From positions 1 to 5,477 of the forward strand of contig JACVCQ010000201.1 of the NCBI GenBank assembly GCA_016741945.1: 5,477 nucleotides of DNA, read 5' to 3'. The first letter of the stretch is position 1. Each line of letters starts with the position of its first letter. Below the pieces are notes generated by a model that saw nothing but the letters and a program-made list of their open reading frames with translations, searched no databases and was not told the DNA's origin. Shown here one piece after another: positions 1-5,052 of the stretch. The DNA comes from Chitinophagaceae bacterium. Lineage in GTDB: Bacteria; Bacteroidota; Bacteroidia; Chitinophagales; Chitinophagaceae. Position numbers and translations under genes: made by a program.

Positions 1-65
1 AAGGTTTCACCCCCATCGGGAGGTTTTGCTTGTATAGGGTTTAAGAAAGCGGTTACAACAGCCGG

Positions 66-665
66 TTATTGTTTGTCAATGATGTATTTGGGGATGGATC
101 GATGTACATAATCTAATAATCCGGCAGCAGGATATACCGCTAGTGAGGTGCCGATGACAACAAAAATGTCTGCACTGCGTGTGAGGTCAATGGCTTCAGC
201 AATTTTGGGAACCGGTTCTTCAAACCAAACAATGAAGGGACGGAGTTGATGTCCGTCTTCTGCAGTATCTCCCAGCTTGATATCGTTCTGAATAGGATAG
301 ATCAAAGATTCATCCTGTTCACTTCTCATTTTAAAAATCTCACCATGGAGATGAAGTACTTTGGTACTACCACCTCGTTCATGTAAGTCATCAATATTTT
401 GGGTAATGATGTGTACATCAAAGTCTTGTTCTAAATCCGCTAATCCTTTGTGTGCATTATTCGGAAGTGCTTGGGCGATATCTCTGCGTCGTTGGTTGTA
501 AAATTCCAACACCAATTCCGGATTCTTTTTCCATCCTCGTGGTGAAGCTACTTCGTATACATCATGCCCTTCCCATAAGCCATCGCTATCACGAAAGGTT
601 TTGATACCACTTTCGGCACTAATGCCTGCACCGGTAAGTACCACTAACTTTGGCTTTGTGGACAT
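66..665 (-). CDS. cobB: Sir2-family NAD-dependent protein deacylase (CobB-like), probably C-terminally shortened
   Basis: Sirtuins remove acyl groups from lysines in the cytoplasm, using NAD+ and releasing nicotinamide and O-acyl-ADP-ribose. Seen in the 199-aa product: the NAD-binding GAGISAESG (residues 12-20) and FRDSDGLW (24-31), TQNIDDLH (88-95), catalytic His107 in HLHGE, and GTSLAVYPAAG (172-182). Y56 and R59 in FYNQRRR match the Tyr/Arg pair that binds succinyl or malonyl groups in E. coli CobB and SIRT5, so desuccinylase activity is predicted. The zinc-binding cysteines usual between the catalytic His and the LRP motif are all absent. The protein stops about 16 residues after VYPAAGL, where relatives continue for some 40-50, and the usual WFGE reads WFEE (148-150). 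I chose the ATG at 665, which lies 7 nt after the EVE stop. An upstream ATG at 716 would add 17 unmatched residues over the EVE gene. Family assignment is firm; full activity is doubtful. Confidence 0.9.
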   Translation of the reverse strand: MSTKPKLVVLTGAGISAESGIKTFRDSDGLWEGHDVYEVASPRGWKKNPELVLEFYNQRRRDIAQALPNNAHKGLADLEQDFDVHIITQNIDDLHERGGSTKVLHLHGEIFKMRSEQDESLIYPIQNDIKLGDTAEDGHQLRPFIVWFEEPVPKIAEAIDLTRSADIFVVIGTSLAVYPAAGLLDYVHRSIPKYIIDKQ

Positions 666-672
666 CTTTCGA

Positions 673-1083
673 TTATTTAGTTCCAGAGAGTTCCATGATG
701 ATTTTCCATTCTTCATCTGTCACTGGTTGTACAGATAACCTTCCCAATCGAACCAGTGCCATATTTGCCAAACGTTGATCACTTTTGATTTGTGCCAGTC
801 CAACCGGTTTCTTTAATTTCTTAGCAGGAGCGAAGTCAACAGCAGACCAGGTATCGTCATCGATGGTTGGATCGGGGTATGCTTCTTTAATTACTTTGGC
901 GATACCAACGATTTCGAGTCCCTCATTACTGTGGTACCAGAAAGCAAGATCCCCTTTTTTCATGGCGCGTAAATTATTTCTGGCTGCGTAATTTCTCACA
1001 CCATCCCAAAAAGTACTTCCGTCTTTTTCAAATTGTTCCCAACTGTATTTGAAGGGTTCTGATTTAATAAGCCAGTATGCCAT
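673..1083 (-). CDS. EVE-domain protein (THYN1-like, PUA superfamily)
   Basis: This 136-aa protein is essentially a single EVE domain, the usual size for stand-alone bacterial members. Family landmarks are the N-terminal WLIKSEP (4-10) with YSW (13-15), WDGVRNYAARNNLR (26-39), the strand KKGDLAFWYHSN (42-53), IVGIAKV (58-64), YPDPT (69-73) and the C-terminal VRLGRLSVQPV. EVE domains share the PUA fold. Characterised relatives such as human THYN1 have been linked to recognition of modified DNA bases through an aromatic-lined pocket; W26, W49 and Y50 could contribute here. The ligand of this protein cannot be read from the sequence. An AAGG lies 4 nt before the ATG, one of the few Shine-Dalgarno-like sites in the cluster. 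It sits 21 nt after the LutA-like gene and 7 nt before the sirtuin, so it is almost certainly co-transcribed with them. Confidence 0.92.
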   Translation of the reverse strand: MAYWLIKSEPFKYSWEQFEKDGSTFWDGVRNYAARNNLRAMKKGDLAFWYHSNEGLEIVGIAKVIKEAYPDPTIDDDTWSAVDFAPAKKLKKPVGLAQIKSDQRLANMALVRLGRLSVQPVTDEEWKIIMELSGTK

Positions 1084-1104
1084 AATACCTTACATATTTT
1101 ATGA

Positions 1105-1824
1105 TCAATCAAATGAGGCTAATACATCTGCTAGGTGTAATACCTGTAACCCACTTCCCTGATGTTTCATACAGCCATCGATATGCATCAAACAACTCAT
1201 GTCAGTACTGATGATATATTCAGCCTGGGTAGCAGTAGCATTGGTAATTTTTTGTTCACCCATGGCGATACTGATGGGTTCAAACTTTACGGCAAAGCTG
1301 CCTCCAAAACCACAACAGGTTTCATTATCCACCATTTCCACCAGTTCAAGTCCTTTGACCTGACGCAATAATTTTCTGGGCTCTTCTTTCAATTTACATT
1401 CGCGAAGTGCTGCACAACTATCATGATACGTTACTTTTCCATTGAATTGAGCACCTAGATCTTCAACTTTTAAAACGTTTACTAAAAAATCGGATAGTTC
1501 ATAAATTCTTTCCGCCAGCTTTTTAACTGTTTGTTGTTGTGCAGATGATTCATATAGCTTTTGGTAATAGTTTTTTACAAACCCCACACAACTTGCACTA
1601 GGTGCAACAATATAATCTGATCCGCTGAAATCCTGAATGAATTTATTACAAACATCTTTTGCTTCTCCCCAGAAGCCGGCATTAAATGCAGGCTGACCAC
1701 AACAGGTTTGATTGGTATTATAAGTAACTGTACACCCGGCTTTCTCCAGTACTTTCACCATATTAAAAGCTACTGTTGGATACAATTGATCCACAAAACA
1801 GGGTACAAATAGCTGAACTTGCAT
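1105..1824 (-). CDS. lutA: LutA/YkgE-like (Fe-S)-binding protein with two cysteine-rich CCG domains
   Basis: The 239-aa protein has the two-CCG-domain architecture of LutA and of the C-terminal parts of GlcF and HdrB. The first domain uses C9, C41-C42-G43 and C79; the second uses C137, C170-C171-G172 and C211. Phrases typical of LutA/YkgE are FVPCFVDQLYP (6-16), TCCGQPAFNAG (40-50), YHDSCAALREC (133-143) and TCCGFGGSFAVK (169-180). LutA acts with LutB and LutC to oxidise L-lactate to pyruvate, and the CCG cysteines bind an Fe-S cluster. Length matches the family (about 240 aa). No lutB or lutC is adjacent: upstream is ribH, ending 3 nt before this start, and downstream is the EVE gene. The partner subunits must therefore lie elsewhere, or this is a LutA paralogue with another electron-transfer role. 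The symbol denotes the family rather than a proven function. Confidence 0.85.
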   Translation of the reverse strand: MQVQLFVPCFVDQLYPTVAFNMVKVLEKAGCTVTYNTNQTCCGQPAFNAGFWGEAKDVCNKFIQDFSGSDYIVAPSASCVGFVKNYYQKLYESSAQQQTVKKLAERIYELSDFLVNVLKVEDLGAQFNGKVTYHDSCAALRECKLKEEPRKLLRQVKGLELVEMVDNETCCGFGGSFAVKFEPISIAMGEQKITNATATQAEYIISTDMSCLMHIDGCMKHQGSGLQVLHLADVLASFD

Positions 1825-1827
1825 TTT

Positions 1828-2316
1828 TTACTTTTGATTCATCAATTTACGATTCAATGCAATCATTTTAATAGCAGTGATGGCTGCTTCTTCACCTTTA
1901 TGACCATGTATGCCACCTATCCTCTCAATAGCTTGTGTTTCATTATCAACAGTTAATATACCAAATACAACAGGTACATCTAGTGTAAGGTTCAATTGAA
2001 CAACACCATCTGTTACAGCTTTGCATACATAATCAAAATGTGGAGTATCGCCCCGAATAACGGTACCTAGTGTAATATAGGCATCCGGTGGTTGCTGGCT
2101 ATAAGCGTAGTGATTTTTTACAGTAAACGGAATTTCAAATGCGCCGGGTACTACCAAAGTTTTACAACCAATACCTTGTTCTTTCAAAATTTTTTTGGCA
2201 CCCGATTCGAGTTTATTGATGATATGCGCGTTCCACTCTGTTTTTACGATAACAACAAAGGCATCCTTTATAACGGGGATGCCTTTGTTTAATGAAGTAT
2301 TTCCTTTTGTTGCCAT
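1828..2316 (-). CDS. ribH: 6,7-dimethyl-8-ribityllumazine synthase
   Basis: RibH condenses 5-amino-6-ribitylaminouracil with 3,4-dihydroxy-2-butanone 4-phosphate to give lumazine, the penultimate step of riboflavin synthesis, in the cytoplasm. The 162-aa product carries the substrate-binding W28-N29 after the first strand, VPGAFEIP (56-63), LGTVIRGDTPHFDYV (83-97) with the catalytic His at H93, VPVVFGILTVD (114-124) and a C-terminal GHKGEEAA (138-145) in place of the common GNKGxEAA. R132 matches the conserved arginine of the active site. The start codon overlaps the stop of the upstream TPR gene by one base (TAATG), which suggests translational coupling and supports this start. The LutA-like gene begins 3 nt downstream. 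No FMN riboswitch is visible, as expected for a gene inside an operon. Confidence 0.97.
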   Translation of the reverse strand: MATKGNTSLNKGIPVIKDAFVVIVKTEWNAHIINKLESGAKKILKEQGIGCKTLVVPGAFEIPFTVKNHYAYSQQPPDAYITLGTVIRGDTPHFDYVCKAVTDGVVQLNLTLDVPVVFGILTVDNETQAIERIGGIHGHKGEEAAITAIKMIALNRKLMNQK

Positions 2317-3005
2317 TAGTTAGCTCCCAAATCGTTTTTTTCAATGCTTAAACGATAAATATATCTGTCTGCCTGAAAACCTTTATCAGTCTTTGGAAAT
2401 TTAGTCTGAATATCTTTAAAGAGTTCCAGCGCCTCAGCGGTTTTCCCTTTTGTTTCTAATAAGAGTGCTGCACGGAATAAGTATTCAGCAGAATTATTAT
2501 CATCTTTTTCGAAGATAGTACCCGCTTTTTTATAGTAGGTAACTGCATCATCGGTTTTACCTTGTTCGGCATAAGCATCACCCAATGCACCGTAAGCTAA
2601 TAATTGTACTTGTTGTGCATCGGTTGAGAAATCTTTTAAATACTTAACGGCATTGTTGAAATCGCCCAATTTCAGGTAGCTGATACCTGCGTAGTAGTGC
2701 GCCAGATTAGCAGCTTTTGTACCACCAAAATTTTTGATTACATACAGGGCACCGCGACTTTGACCATCACCATTCAACACCAGATTGGATGAGTCTATTC
2801 TGAAATATTCTTCAGCTTTGAAAAGAGCTTCAGCCGCTTTCTCTTCTTTAGGTTTTACTATATATTCACTATATGCATACCAGCCGCCAAAGCCAATCAC
2901 CACAGTGGCAATACCACCGATGATTATTTTTTGGTATTGTTGCCAAAATCCTTGTGCTTTTGCGAGGGCTTGATTGTCTTGCATCACTTCATGCTTATCA
3001 CTCAT
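2316..3005 (-). CDS. Tetratricopeptide-repeat protein with one N-terminal membrane anchor (YfgM-like)
   Basis: The 229-aa protein has a charged and polar N-terminus, one hydrophobic segment at about residues 27-45 (IIIGGIATVVIGFGGWYAY), then a soluble helical region. Recognisable TPR-like units lie at about 98-127 (AHYYAGISYLKLGDFNNAVKYL), 133-163 (AYGALGDAYAEQGKTDDAV) and 172-207 (AEYLFRAALLLETKGKTAEAL). This layout resembles YfgM-type proteins, in which a single anchor displays a TPR domain outside the cytoplasmic membrane near the Sec translocon and periplasmic chaperones. The similarity is architectural and the function is inferred. From memory, a TPR gene of this kind next to ribH is a common arrangement in Bacteroidota. 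It overlaps ribH by one base and starts 45 nt after pdhA ends. The leader ends in a TAAC-repeated stretch with no Shine-Dalgarno sequence, and I see no TAnnTTTG box in the gap. Confidence 0.85.
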   Translation of the reverse strand: MSDKHEVMQDNQALAKAQGFWQQYQKIIIGGIATVVIGFGGWYAYSEYIVKPKEEKAAEALFKAEEYFRIDSSNLVLNGDGQSRGALYVIKNFGGTKAANLAHYYAGISYLKLGDFNNAVKYLKDFSTDAQQVQLLAYGALGDAYAEQGKTDDAVTYYKKAGTIFEKDDNNSAEYLFRAALLLETKGKTAEALELFKDIQTKFPKTDKGFQADRYIYRLSIEKNDLGAN

Positions 3006-3050
3006 GTTAGTTAGTTATTCGTTTTTGAATGGGATATATTTCTAAAAAGA

Positions 3051-4046
3051 TTAATCAACAATAAAAGGGTAGTTCTGATCGATGTATACATCTTTCAATA
3101 CTTCACTGTCATCAGGCCATGGACTCTCTTCAGCAAAGCGTACGCTTTCTTCTACCACAGCATCAATACGTTTATCAATATCATTCAGGAACTCTTCCGT
3201 AGCAAAACCATTCTCTAGGATGGTGGTACGTACTTTGGTAATTGGATCCTGCTCTTTGTATTCATCCACTTCTTCCTTGGAACGATATTTTTGGGGATCA
3301 GAGATTGAATGGCCTTTATAGCGATAGGTCTTCATTTCCAATAGGGTTGGACCTTCACCGGCACGTGCTCTTTTCACGGCTCTGGCAATACCTTCATGGA
3401 CAGCTTCGGCGGTCATGCCATCTACTTTATCAGCAGGCATATCATAGGCATCCGCTAGTTTATAAATATCCGTTACGTTACTGGTACGTTCAATAGAAGT
3501 ACCCATTGCGTAATTATTATTCTCACAAATAAAAATCACGGGTAATTTCCAAGTCATGGCAAGGTTAAAAGTCTCATGCAACATCCCTTGTCTGGCAGCG
3601 CCATCTCCAAAATAACAAAGCACCACATTTTGCGTACCTTTATACTTTTCAGCAAATGCCAATCCGGCACCGGTCCCAATTTGTGCGCCCACAATACCAT
3701 GTCCACCAAAAAATTTATGTTCTAAACTAAAGAAGTGCATACTTCCACCTTTTCCTTTGGCACATCCGGTGGCTTTACCATACAATTCGGCCATACATGC
3801 ATTGGCGCTAACACCTTTGGCCAGTGCCAATCCATGATCGCGGTATGCAGTAATAAATGGATCATCGGGTTGGGTAGCGGTCATACATCCGGCGGCAATG
3901 GCTTCCTGTCCAATATAGGCGTGGAAGAAACCACGAATTTTACCCGCCATTTTATACATTTCCTCGGCTTTCAATTCAAACTGGCGAATTAGCTGCATAA
4001 GCTCATACCAGTAGAGATAAGTTTCTTTTGAGAATTTAGTCGGCAC
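3051..4046 (-). CDS. pdhA: Pyruvate dehydrogenase E1 component, alpha subunit
   Basis: With E1 beta, this thiamine-diphosphate enzyme decarboxylates pyruvate and passes the acetyl group to the lipoyl E2 of the pyruvate dehydrogenase complex in the cytoplasm. From the GTG at 4046 the product is 331 aa, typical of Bacteroidota PdhA. Visible are YLYWYELMQLIRQFE (10-24), IRGFFHAYIGQEA (37-49), AYRDHG (67-72), GKGGSMHFF (98-106), GGHGIVGAQIGTGAG (114-128), the thiamine-diphosphate motif GDG (147-149) ending in ENNN (175-178), and near the C-terminus the YRYKGHSISDP loop. An ATG at 4118 would add 24 residues of proline-rich, unfamiliar sequence. The GTG start is preferred because a TATATTTG -7 box at 4066-4073 lies just upstream of it and because similarity begins right after it. 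Genes for E1 beta, E2 and E3 are not in the window. The TPR gene follows at 45 nt. Confidence 0.95.
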   Translation of the reverse strand: MPTKFSKETYLYWYELMQLIRQFELKAEEMYKMAGKIRGFFHAYIGQEAIAAGCMTATQPDDPFITAYRDHGLALAKGVSANACMAELYGKATGCAKGKGGSMHFFSLEHKFFGGHGIVGAQIGTGAGLAFAEKYKGTQNVVLCYFGDGAARQGMLHETFNLAMTWKLPVIFICENNNYAMGTSIERTSNVTDIYKLADAYDMPADKVDGMTAEAVHEGIARAVKRARAGEGPTLLEMKTYRYKGHSISDPQKYRSKEEVDEYKEQDPITKVRTTILENGFATEEFLNDIDKRIDAVVEESVRFAEESPWPDDSEVLKDVYIDQNYPFIVD

Positions 4047-4065
4047 TTGGTCAAATTTTGAGGAG

Positions 4066-4073
4066 CAAATATA
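4066..4073 (-). promoter_or_regulatory. Candidate Bacteroidota -7 promoter box for pdhA
   Basis: On the minus strand the sequence TATATTTG matches the TAnnTTTG -7 consensus of the Bacteroidota housekeeping sigma factor exactly. Transcription would begin near 4060, leaving a very short leader before the GTG at 4046. No clear TTG -33 box is present at the usual distance; the only nearby TTTG is about 12 nt upstream, which is too close. A short dyad, GGGTT-TT-AACCC (4075-4086), lies directly upstream between the expected -33 and -7 positions. Confidence 0.4.
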
Positions 4074-4121
4074 GGGGTTAAAACCCAAAAATGTCAGTGG
4101 GGTGGGTAACGGATCCAAGCT

Positions 4122-4138
4122 GTTGAAAACAATTCAAC
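4122..4138. repeat. Short inverted repeat upstream of pdhA
   Basis: GTTGAA and TTCAAC form a perfect 6-bp inverted repeat around the 5-nt centre AACAA. It lies about 50 bp upstream of the pdhA -7 box. It could be a regulator site, but repeats of this length also arise by chance. Confidence 0.2.
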
Positions 4139-4170
4139 CACTTGAAATACAGTGTTTATGCGGCAAAATA

Positions 4171-4201
4171 AACCCGATTACCTGTTTTTGATAACCGGGT
4201 T
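4171..4201 (-). terminator. Hairpin terminator of the 4220-4699 gene
   Basis: Read on the minus strand, AACCCGGTTATC and GGTAATCGGGTT form a 12-bp stem around a 7-nt loop (AAAAACA). Two of the pairs are G-U and there is no mismatch. On the plus strand the same two positions would be A-C mismatches, which points to a minus-strand RNA function. It begins 18 nt after the stop codon of the upstream gene. The following U-stretch is short (TATTTTG). It probably separates that gene from the pdhA promoter. Confidence 0.6.
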
Positions 4202-4219
4202 AATGAGTTTAGGGGTCAA

Positions 4220-4699
4220 TTAGTAGACCAGTTGAGGTTGCGGATCCTCCTTCAAATCGAAGGATGGCAACGGAATTTGTGCGATGAGTTGCTCTTCCAG
4301 CAGGTCGGCATAAGTTCTAAAATACAAGATTACATCAGCTCGTTGGTTTCTCTTCAGCCAACGGAATCCACCCGGTAACGCGTTTAATACGGTTCTATCT
4401 TCTAAATATTCAAGATTATGGATATCAGTAGGAGTGAGCCCTGTATCCTGTAATTTTTTTAGTAATAAACTGATCGGTGCATCTGTAACACCACAATATT
4501 CTTCTGCCAGCTCTGTCCATTCTCCGATACCTGTATGCGCATACCTAAGGATTTCTTCTTTGGACAAATCTGTGATCACTTGTAACAAGTTACCACAATT
4601 ACAGGAGCCATGATTTCCCCATGCGTATTGTGCTCCATCTTCTAACCGCTTCGCAGTCTCGCGCAGCGCTTCAATCAATGCTAAAGTTGGAATAGCCAT
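4220..4699 (-). CDS. Conserved protein of unknown function with a GSCNCGNL motif
   Basis: The 159-aa product has no signal peptide or membrane segment and looks like a small soluble, mostly helical protein. Its most distinctive stretch is WGNHGSCNCGNLLQ (27-40), which places H30, C33 and C35 close together. Further features are an aromatic and acidic segment with C69 (EYCGV, 67-71), LPGGFRWLKRN (108-118), and a helical VILYFRTYADLLEEQL (123-138) before an acidic tail. I recall similar hypothetical proteins with a GSCNCGNL motif in other Bacteroidota, but know no function. Metal or cofactor binding by the His/Cys cluster is only a guess. The ATG at 4699 is chosen because the open frame upstream to 4882 runs through heptamer repeats and encodes only repeat-derived sequence. 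It is monocistronic, with its own terminator downstream. Promoter evidence is weak: TATTTTAG at 4716-4723 is one base off the -7 consensus and lacks a -33 box. Confidence 0.8.
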   Translation of the reverse strand: MAIPTLALIEALRETAKRLEDGAQYAWGNHGSCNCGNLLQVITDLSKEEILRYAHTGIGEWTELAEEYCGVTDAPISLLLKKLQDTGLTPTDIHNLEYLEDRTVLNALPGGFRWLKRNQRADVILYFRTYADLLEEQLIAQIPLPSFDLKEDPQPQLVY

Positions 4700-4757
4700 T
4701 TGGAATTGTTTTATTCTAAAATAACATTTTTTGAGGAAGAAAGTTGAGATAGATGGC

Positions 4758-4813
4758 TGATGTCTGATGTCTGATGTCTGATTTCTGATTTCTGATTTCT
4801 GATTTCTGATGTG
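4758..4813. repeat. Heptanucleotide tandem array TGATGTC / TGATTTC
   Basis: Eight consecutive 7-bp units: three TGATGTC (4758-4778), four TGATTTC (4779-4806) and a last TGATGTG (4807-4813). The variants are in blocks rather than mixed, which suggests stepwise duplication by slippage or recombination. The array starts about 58 bp upstream of the minus-strand gene's ATG. A frame through it on the minus strand stays open and gives a 7-residue repeating pattern of the IRNQKSE type, which is a by-product of the DNA repeat. Confidence 0.95.
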
Positions 4814-4867
4814 TATGAGAAATAAAGTTAGGCTACTGCAATATATTTCGTGATAGAGAAGTTTTTT

Positions 4868-4916
4868 CCTAGCACCTAGCACCTAGCACCTAGCACCTAG
4901 CACCTAGCACCTAGCC
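4868..4916. repeat. Heptanucleotide tandem array CCTAGCA
   Basis: Seven consecutive 7-bp units: six perfect CCTAGCA (4868-4909) and a seventh, CCTAGCC (4910-4916), that leads into a C-run. Each unit contains the palindromic tetramer CTAG. It has the same period as the array 54 bp away but an unrelated sequence. No spacers are present, so it is a simple tandem repeat. Confidence 0.95.
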
Positions 4917-4965
4917 CCCACCGTTTAACCCCTACGCCTAAAATTTCCAAAAGCTTCAACAGCCC

Positions 4966-5009
4966 TGTTAAAAAATTAAAAAAGAAAATTTTAATTGAAC
5001 TGTTTAACA
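4966..5009. promoter_or_regulatory. Nested AT-rich inverted repeat upstream of the fasciclin gene
   Basis: Two perfect inverted repeats are nested. The outer pair is TGTTAAA (4966-4972) and TTTAACA (5003-5009); the inner pair is AATTAAAA (4974-4981) and TTTTAATT (4989-4996) with a 7-nt centre. The whole could fold as a hairpin with a 1/6-nt internal bulge. It ends 43 bp before the fasciclin ATG, so it may overlap that promoter. A TTG at 4995-4997 could serve as a -33 element, but I found no good -7 box. Operator, intrinsic hairpin or AT-rich upstream element are all possible. Confidence 0.35.
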
Positions 5010-5052
5010 ATACCACATGTAGTAATCCACACAAACTATAAAAACTAAAAAC

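Larger units (their letters stand above)
4700..5052. other. Divergent intergenic region with two heptamer arrays and an AT-rich dyad
   Basis: These 353 bp separate a minus-strand gene from the divergent plus-strand fasciclin gene, so both promoters should lie here. From left to right it holds a weak minus-strand -7-like box (4716-4723), a first 7-bp-period array (4758-4813), 54 bp of unremarkable sequence, a second array (4868-4916), a C-rich stretch, a nested dyad (4966-5009) and an A-rich leader ahead of the ATG at 5053. Open frames crossing it on the minus strand (to 4882, and 4897-5160) look accidental. No tRNA or recognised RNA gene was seen. Confidence 0.75.

Noticed and set aside
10..22. 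Terminator after the sirtuin gene
   Set aside because: On the minus strand CTCCC-GAT-GGGGG gives only a 5-bp stem with a G-U pair and a 3-nt loop, and no U-tract follows.
1..111. Plus-strand frame open from the left edge to a TAA at about 109-111, as the 3' end of a neighbouring gene
   Set aside because: Only about 36 codons are visible, it overlaps the sirtuin C-terminus, and no family motif can be recognised.
66..1083. Sir2 plus EVE as an anti-phage defence module
   Set aside because: The sirtuin is a small metabolic CobB type with no fused effector, and both genes sit in a housekeeping operon with no nuclease, methyltransferase or mobile element nearby.
3082..3496. Plus-strand open frames inside pdhA
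   Set aside because: They are antisense to a well-conserved enzyme and their translations show no recognisable domain.
4700..4882. N-terminal extension of the unknown protein on the minus strand
   Set aside because: The extra 61 codons run through the heptamer array and give only repeat-derived residues; recognisable protein sequence starts at the ATG at 4699.
4758..4916. CRISPR array
   Set aside because: Units are 7 bp and directly adjacent, with no spacers and no cas genes.
4966..5009. Bidirectional intrinsic terminator
   Set aside because: The flanking genes diverge, so no transcript should end here, and neither side has a GC-rich stem with a clean U-tract.
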